Source: Cunninghamia lanceolata (Eukaryota > Streptophyta > Pinopsida > Cupressales > Cupressaceae). Taken from it: a stretch of 64,000 nucleotides of DNA. Shown here one piece after another: positions 58,457 through 64,000 of the stretch. The first letter of the stretch is position 1, and each line of letters starts with the position of its first letter. The notes beneath the pieces are model-generated. The model had not been told where the DNA came from and ran no database searches. It worked only from the letters and a program-made list of their open reading frames with translations. Position numbers and translations under genes: made by a program. The stretch is from positions 1,054,001 to 1,118,000 of the forward strand of contig BSBN01000495.1 of assembly GCA_027924645.1 (NCBI GenBank), read 5' to 3'.

Positions 58457-58477
58457 TACACTAAACCCAAAACACTT

Positions 58478-58590
58478 ACATACATACATACATGCATACA
58501 TACATACAAAGATGCATACATACAAGCATGCATACATGTACATACATACAAGCATGCATACATGTACATGCATACATACCTACAAGAATA
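58478..58590. repeat. (CATA)n / CATACATG microsatellite
   Basis: ACATACATACATACATGCAT-type tetranucleotide array with GCATAC variants. Confidence 0.95.
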
Positions 58591-58647
58591 GATATAAACA
58601 TCCATGAAACATACTTATGAAATTTGAACATATCTCATTAAAAGGAA

Positions 58648-58790
58648 GACATAACGTGAGTACATTATAATGCACTCACATTGTGTCGAACTGGGAAAAC
58701 ATCAACAAACATGCAAAAAAGCAAAAAAAGCACAACATAACGTACTCATGTTATATTATGCTTTGGGAATCCCAAGCCTTGGGCTTGGGA
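58648..58790. repeat. Third copy of the GAGTGCATTATAACGC-type palindromic motif
   Basis: CGTGAGTACATTATAATGCA, then CATAACGTACTCATGTTAT, then CCAAGCCTTGGGCTTGG, which is self-complementary. Same motif order as at 39674, more diverged. Confidence 0.65.
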
Positions 58791-59640
58791 TTTGCTTTGG
58801 ATTTCCAACCCAAAGGATTGGAGTGCTTTTTCAACATCCACATACGTGTTTTTGCAAATTCTGCAAGATTTCACATAATTTTGTTTGTGCTAACCCTCAT
58901 ATTTGCACGTGTTTCAAGGTCAAACAAATTGAACACCTGGGTAATGTTAGGCTTTCTCTTAGCTATTTAACGATGTAATTTTTTTCATATTTTGACAATG
59001 TTAAGCCTTTCATCTTTAATATCTTTTGTTTTTGTGTTTGGTTTTGGGCAAAAACCACTGTTTGGTCTTTTTTTCATTGTAAATTAACCATTCATTAAAA
59101 TTTAAAAAAAAAATCATATTTAGAAACTAAACTCCATTCTACACATATTAAAAAAAAAAAAGAAAAAATGATTTTCAATTAGTTTTCAAAATTTATAGGG
59201 GTAGCATGGCCAAAATTCTATTTTTAGGATGTGTCCACTTTGAAAATTAGTAAAAAATTAAATATTCATCAAAAAATTATCAGAAAAATCAGGCATAAAC
59301 TACATGTTGTTAGCTAATTTCTCACCAAAGTGATTTTAAAAATACCAAAAAAAAGTTAACCTTTTGAGGGAGCCACAAAGCATGCTATGTTATATTTTTT
59401 TGACAGAAACAACACTAATTTATGTGGCTCCATCTTTTGAACCCCTTAATCTATACCATTTTGAAAAAAATAGTAGTTTAGAAAGTAGACTTGGAGCACT
59501 ACGAACATTGTTTTGGTTGCATCTCCAAATTTTGAGTGTAACTATGATCAATTTCTCATCCAAGGCCAACATTTCCCAATTTTACAAAAAAAGTGGCCAC
59601 TTAAGACCCCTTTTTTGGCCCCCCATCTTCTTGCACTTAC
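58791..59640. other. AT-rich sequence, no gene seen
   Basis: Poly-A/T runs. The end (TTTTGGCCCCCCAT, near 59617) resembles the complement of ATTGGGGGGCCAAAAA at 39635, again next to a GA-rich stretch. Confidence 0.5.
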
Positions 59641-59840
59641 CCAAGATAGAGACAGAAATAGAAACAAAGAAAGAGTGAGAGAAAGAGGGGTAGAGAGAGA
59701 GAAATAAAGAGGGAGAGGGATATATATATATAGAGAGAGAGAGATCTAAGAAGAGAGAGATATAGAGAGAGAGAGAGATAGAAAGAGGTGGAGAGATAAA
59801 TAGATCAAGAGGGATAGACAAAGAGAGGCCCGACTTCATC
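59641..59840. repeat. GA-rich low-complexity tract
   Basis: Degenerate GAGAGA/GATAGAGA with a short TATATATATA near 59721-59730. Confidence 0.92.
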
Positions 59841-61700
59841 TTAAATATTTTTTGTGGAATATTAGATAGACAAATTTTATAATAAATCATGTTTGGATGG
59901 AATTTGTGATAGTTGTGGTAGTTTGCAACATTTAAAAAATCATACACATAAAACAACATACCTTAAATTGGGAATGAACTAGTTAGTTTTGGGAAATTTA
60001 CAAATCAATGGAAACTACTTTATAAGATGGGAAAAAGGCCAAGAGGTGTAAATTATTGAGTGAGGAAATAAGTGCATTAGAATTTATGGCTATCTTTCAT
60101 GAGAAAATAGTTTATGAGTATGCAATACATACACATAAATCTCAATGGTTAGATGAATAATTCATGTTATACAAGGATATATATCTTCTTGGTACCATCA
60201 TGTTAGTTGTAGATTTCATAGAGAACTATACATTACAACCATAAAATGAAGTCCAATCTTAGTACTACAACTATAAGTTTCCATATTTGTACATATATCA
60301 TTCATTCATGCACTCAACAACACAGGTAAAGACTAAAAAATCTCTAGGGAGTATTATTTATATTATAATGAGGATTGTACATATTCTACACACTTCATAT
60401 AAGATTGATTTGAGACCTTCTATAGTAATTTGAGTTAAAAAATCATATTTGGTCAACACACCATATGACTAGATAATAGTACATTACAATTTAAGGTCTC
60501 ATGGATGTTCTACTAGATGAACAATATACATAGAATGAGTGGTTTTGAGCATAGATTTAGAATTTCATTAAGTTTGGGCATGGAAAGGGGGAGCATGATG
60601 GTGAATGAGCATTTTCTTAAAGAGATCTGGCAAAAGAAGATGTAATGTACAAAGATGGAGCAAAATTGATATATGCAACACCCATCATCAAATGGTGTAA
60701 ATCAACAATGGGTGAACAAGTAACGATGTCTATAGCTCATATTTTTTTAGTTGGTAGAAGAAACTAAAACTGTAAAATATGAAGATTATTTTACAACATT
60801 AAGATCAAATGAGTTCCCCTCCTTTAGAAACTCAAATGCAAGTTCATGGACTATTCATACAAAGAAGATAGCATACTTTTGTGCTTCATGTATGAATCTT
60901 TTTAGAATGAGTGTGAGTAAAAAAAGTCAGTTGAGAACTGGTGCTCTAGACCTTTAAGTCCACTTAAGAGACATTGATCTCTATAATCACTACAACTCAT
61001 GGAGATGAAATCATTAGTTGACTTGTACAACCAAGTGTTACAGATATGCATCATTCATGTAAAATTAATATTTTAGCTCCTTGTGTAGTATTTTTTCTCA
61101 TTAAAATTGATATTAACATTTTTTATAGTTTAATGCAGGTCACATTTATGTAGTTATTATAGATGAAAATGATGAAGAAGGAATCAATTATTATTTGTCA
61201 TTTTGAGGTGATCTTACAATAGTGTGTCCCACTTTCTGACCTAACCGAGACATTGAAATTAACATTTTTAACCAAATATTCACATTATGTCACTTATAAA
61301 AAGAAAACCATTAAGAATTTGAAGATAATGTGAACTAGTGATTTTTTGAGATATTTTTTTTGTCTATGTAATTTTATTTTCAAACTATTTAGGGGTAAAA
61401 AGAGGGGTTTTCAATTTCAACGAACATGTAGGTTAAATCCTCCTTTCACACCTTACATTCAAGGACATAAACTGAGTCAAGCCACAATCTTTACAAGAGG
61501 GATCTGCTATAGGTTTAGTGTCACTTGGAATGAGGAGGAAACTTGGAATTTGCTGATTAATTAATTAATTAAAGCCCGATTATGCTTAAAACCCTAATTT
61601 CATGAAATCGTAAATAAAGGTATGAAACATGACAAATACTCACAGACAGAGATATAATATTCAGAGTAAATACATAACAAACTTTGATATTATGGATGTG
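59841..61700. other. AT-rich sequence, no recognisable gene
   Basis: Short frames only (68 codons at 60751, 72 at 61346), without known motifs or splice context I trust. No LTR ends seen. Confidence 0.5.
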
Positions 61701-62996
61701 GGAAAGTCAGGGGCTAATGAATAGGTGCTCAAGTCCAAGGTGCCAATTTCTATCAGGATCACTGAAAGTTGTCTGTAACATGTTTCTGTTGTTCTTGATA
61801 TTTTTGTGTCTCGGGATCTAAAGGACACTGGTGTGGGCACCCAAGTCTAGGTCCTAGTTTTGTTCTCAAATCTATAATTTTGACACTCTGTTATGCCTCC
61901 TTGCAACTTCATTCCTTCTGCTTCCACACTTGTAACCTGCAATTAGAGAAAAGGGGGTTGGGGGTTGTGGTGTCTAGGAGCTTGCCTCAGTCAAGCCCCA
62001 AAAAGACATTCAAGTCTTTCAAACACCGTTGTGACCAGATAGAGAGTGCATATCCCTGTGGGATAGAGGAAAAAACCAATTGATAAATGACTAAAAACAT
62101 AAATAAATGTTACCTCAGAGGTGTAGCTTGCATATAGATGAAACTCCTTCATGTCATGAGAAGATGAAGCCAAATCTACATAACAAACACAATAACAAGA
62201 CAAGTATGCTCTACAACAATGAATACTTTGAATGCTCTCAAATCATAAGTGTACCAAAAGTTCATAATTATCTTCTATTTTACAAATGAATCCCTAAACA
62301 AGCTTATATATGTAACTAAACACATTCCCACTTTAGTTTCATAATTCAAACTTGAGATGTCGGCAACATTAGACACTTTTAATGGTCACAAAACTAAAAT
62401 TTAAAATTTGGGACCCCACTAAATAGGCCAGGACTAGGGCATGGGCGCCCAAGTCCTTGGCCCCTATTTTGGTCAGGGTTAAGTTCATAAGAGTCCCCTA
62501 GGTCCATTTTGACATGGGTTTTTAGGGATTTCCATCGAGAGTTAAAATGAACATGCATGATTACACTAAAAGGACCCAGGAGCTAAACATAGGAGGGACA
62601 AAGTCCTAGGGAGACATTTTCCTATGTAACATTTAGCCCCCACTTTAATGTATGCATGAATGCAAGTCCCATACATGCATTAAAGTACGGTCAACAATCA
62701 CACCAGGCACTTAGAGCTAATGTATACACAAAGATTGAGAACTTGTTTCTAGCCCCAAGTCTCAGATAGACATTAGAGAAGACACATCACAGACATGCCA
62801 AACACAATGAAGATAGTAAGAGGCACACAAAACATGGAGAAGACAATAACAGTCACGTAAAACATAGAGAAGACAGTATTGAAGACATGCAAAACATAGC
62901 GAATACAGTGAATGCAGTGATTATTTCTTTTTCATTTTCATATATAGGAATACAGATACAAATGCATGGAAAGTAAAAATGCAACACACCACCCAA
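61701..62996. other. Unrecognised sequence with a thrice-repeated G(T/G)GCxCCAAGTCC motif
   Basis: Diverged copies at ~61730, ~61832 and ~62441 share the core GC(A/G/T)C(C)CAAGTC followed by CC...TTTT. No coding or LTR structure seen. Confidence 0.45.
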
Positions 62997-63275
62997 AATG
63001 TAGGAAGGGCATTTCGCCATGCTCTTTGGACTACATATGGGGCAACAGACACACAATACAAATCTCAAAATGTAGAAGGGGCATTTTTCCATGCTCTTTG
63101 GACTACACTTGAGAACAAACATGCCATACAAATCCCAAAGCATAGGAGGGGCATTTCTCCATGCTCATTGGATTATACTTGGGAAAAAACACGTCATATA
63201 AATCCCAAAGCATAGGAGGGGGATTTTGCCACACTCTTTGGACTATACTTGGGAACAAACACATGAAAGACACAC
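62997..63275. repeat. ~70-bp tandem repeat, four units
   Basis: Unit starts at 62997, 63069, 63139 and 63209. Shared core GGAGGGGCATTT and CATGCTCTTTGGACTA. Confidence 0.93.
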
Positions 63276-63520
63276 AGAAAACATGAGTGTCGTATAGCAT
63301 GCCAAAGACATACTATACGTCTAAAACATGGAAATCAAGGCGATGGAAGGAACTTATTGCTAAGCCTCCACCATCTTAGGTAAATTACATGCACACCTGA
63401 TGGTTGGGCTTATGCCACAACAACTACCAAAGACACACTTAAGGGAGGATACACCAACCCCACCTACTCAGAGGGATTTTGAAATAAAAAGGATGTCACT
63501 ATTCCAAGAGATACACCATG
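63276..63520. other. Spacer, nothing recognised
   Basis: No coding signal or repeat seen between the two tandem arrays. Confidence 0.4.
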
Positions 63521-63524
63521 GGCT

Positions 63525-63700
63525 GCCTTCGCAAAGGGCTTTGAATAAAAGGATAATACACAATATCCCGCCTTTGCAAAGGGCTTAAAATAGAAGGATA
63601 TGCACAATATCCCACCTCCACAGAGGGCTTTCTCATTGCAATATAAAATAAAGATGTGCACTTGCGCAGAGATACAACATCCCGCCACTGCAGAGGGCTT
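63525..63700. repeat. Short irregular tandem repeat, four units
   Basis: CCGCCTTTGCAAAGGGCTT-like cores at 63525, 63570, 63613 and 63684, each preceded by ATACACAATATCCC or a variant in the later units. Confidence 0.85.
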
Positions 63701-64000
63701 ACAAAAATGCTTTGTTAGTACCAAAATCATTAGACAACTTACCTTATATGCCCCCACCTTAAGGTGGTTGATGTCGTGTACCGATATCAAGCACGTTAAG
63801 GTAGAGAGAAAACACACAAGGGAACAAGAGCTTTTGCAAATCCCATACCCCTAGAGGTGACATGTACTTTACGATCATTGAATGTTCCCACAAACAAACA
63901 AGTTCTTTCAAGAAGAGAGGTTAGAAATATTTCTCTAAGATAATAATCACATCATATGAAAAAATTAATGCATGTAATCATTCACATAAAGAGCTAGGCT
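63701..64000. other. Right-edge sequence, nothing recognised
   Basis: A small inverted repeat CCACCTTAAGGTGG at ~63760 is the only structure seen. Confidence 0.4.

Noticed and set aside
62997..63275. Direct repeats considered as a CRISPR array
   Set aside because: Units are contiguous and diverged with no unique spacers, and the DNA is plant nuclear.

Overview
The window is plant nuclear DNA made almost entirely of nested LTR retrotransposons and diverged repeats. Evidence for a plant: primer-binding sites matching the plant initiator-Met tRNA (TGGTATCAGAGC), Ty1/copia and Ty3/gypsy gag-pol domains, degenerate TTTAGGG/CCCTAAA arrays, and stop codons of the kind left by cytosine-methylation decay. 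A large repeat-rich genome such as a gymnosperm is plausible, but nothing here proves it. I see no bacterial-type feature and no clearly functional host gene.

Layout. 1-9220: a minus-strand Ty3/gypsy element (integrase runs off the left edge; 5' LTR 7727-9220) carrying a short-bodied LTR element of its own (899-4578, TSD CACAC). 9221-21476: a Tork/Tnt1-like copia copy (copia-1) whose 5' part lies beyond the gypsy insertion and whose 3' LTR is split by a very young non-autonomous element (13351-20799, TSD TGCCCC). 21477-22550: telomere-like and purine/pyrimidine repeats forming a large inverted repeat. 23696-37092: copia-2, same family as copia-1, split by a nearly intact Sirevirus-like copia element (28176-35240, TSD AAAGT). 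38100-39445: a decayed LTR. 39918-41991: a seven-exon gene-like structure of unknown function with seven nonsense codons but almost no frame damage. 43533-52450: a ~355-bp tandem satellite split by minus-strand copia-3 (43941-50260, TSD CTAAA). 53161-58456: a degenerate telomere-like array with ~430-bp higher-order repeats, interrupted by a gypsy solo LTR (56565-58256, TSD CCCTA). 58478-64000: microsatellites, two short tandem arrays and unrecognised AT-rich DNA.

How the parts relate. The 13351-20799 element lacks protease, integrase, reverse transcriptase and RNase H, but shares PBS, repeated polypurine tracts and the 3' part of its LTR with the Sirevirus-like element at 28176-35240, which encodes a full gag-pol. 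An autonomous relative of this kind could mobilise it. It carries a four-knuckle gag-like ORF, an internal fossil of the relative's U3, and a 1043-codon ORF that I cannot assign to a family. This is the best candidate for something undescribed. The seven-exon gene at 39.9-42.0 kb is the second.
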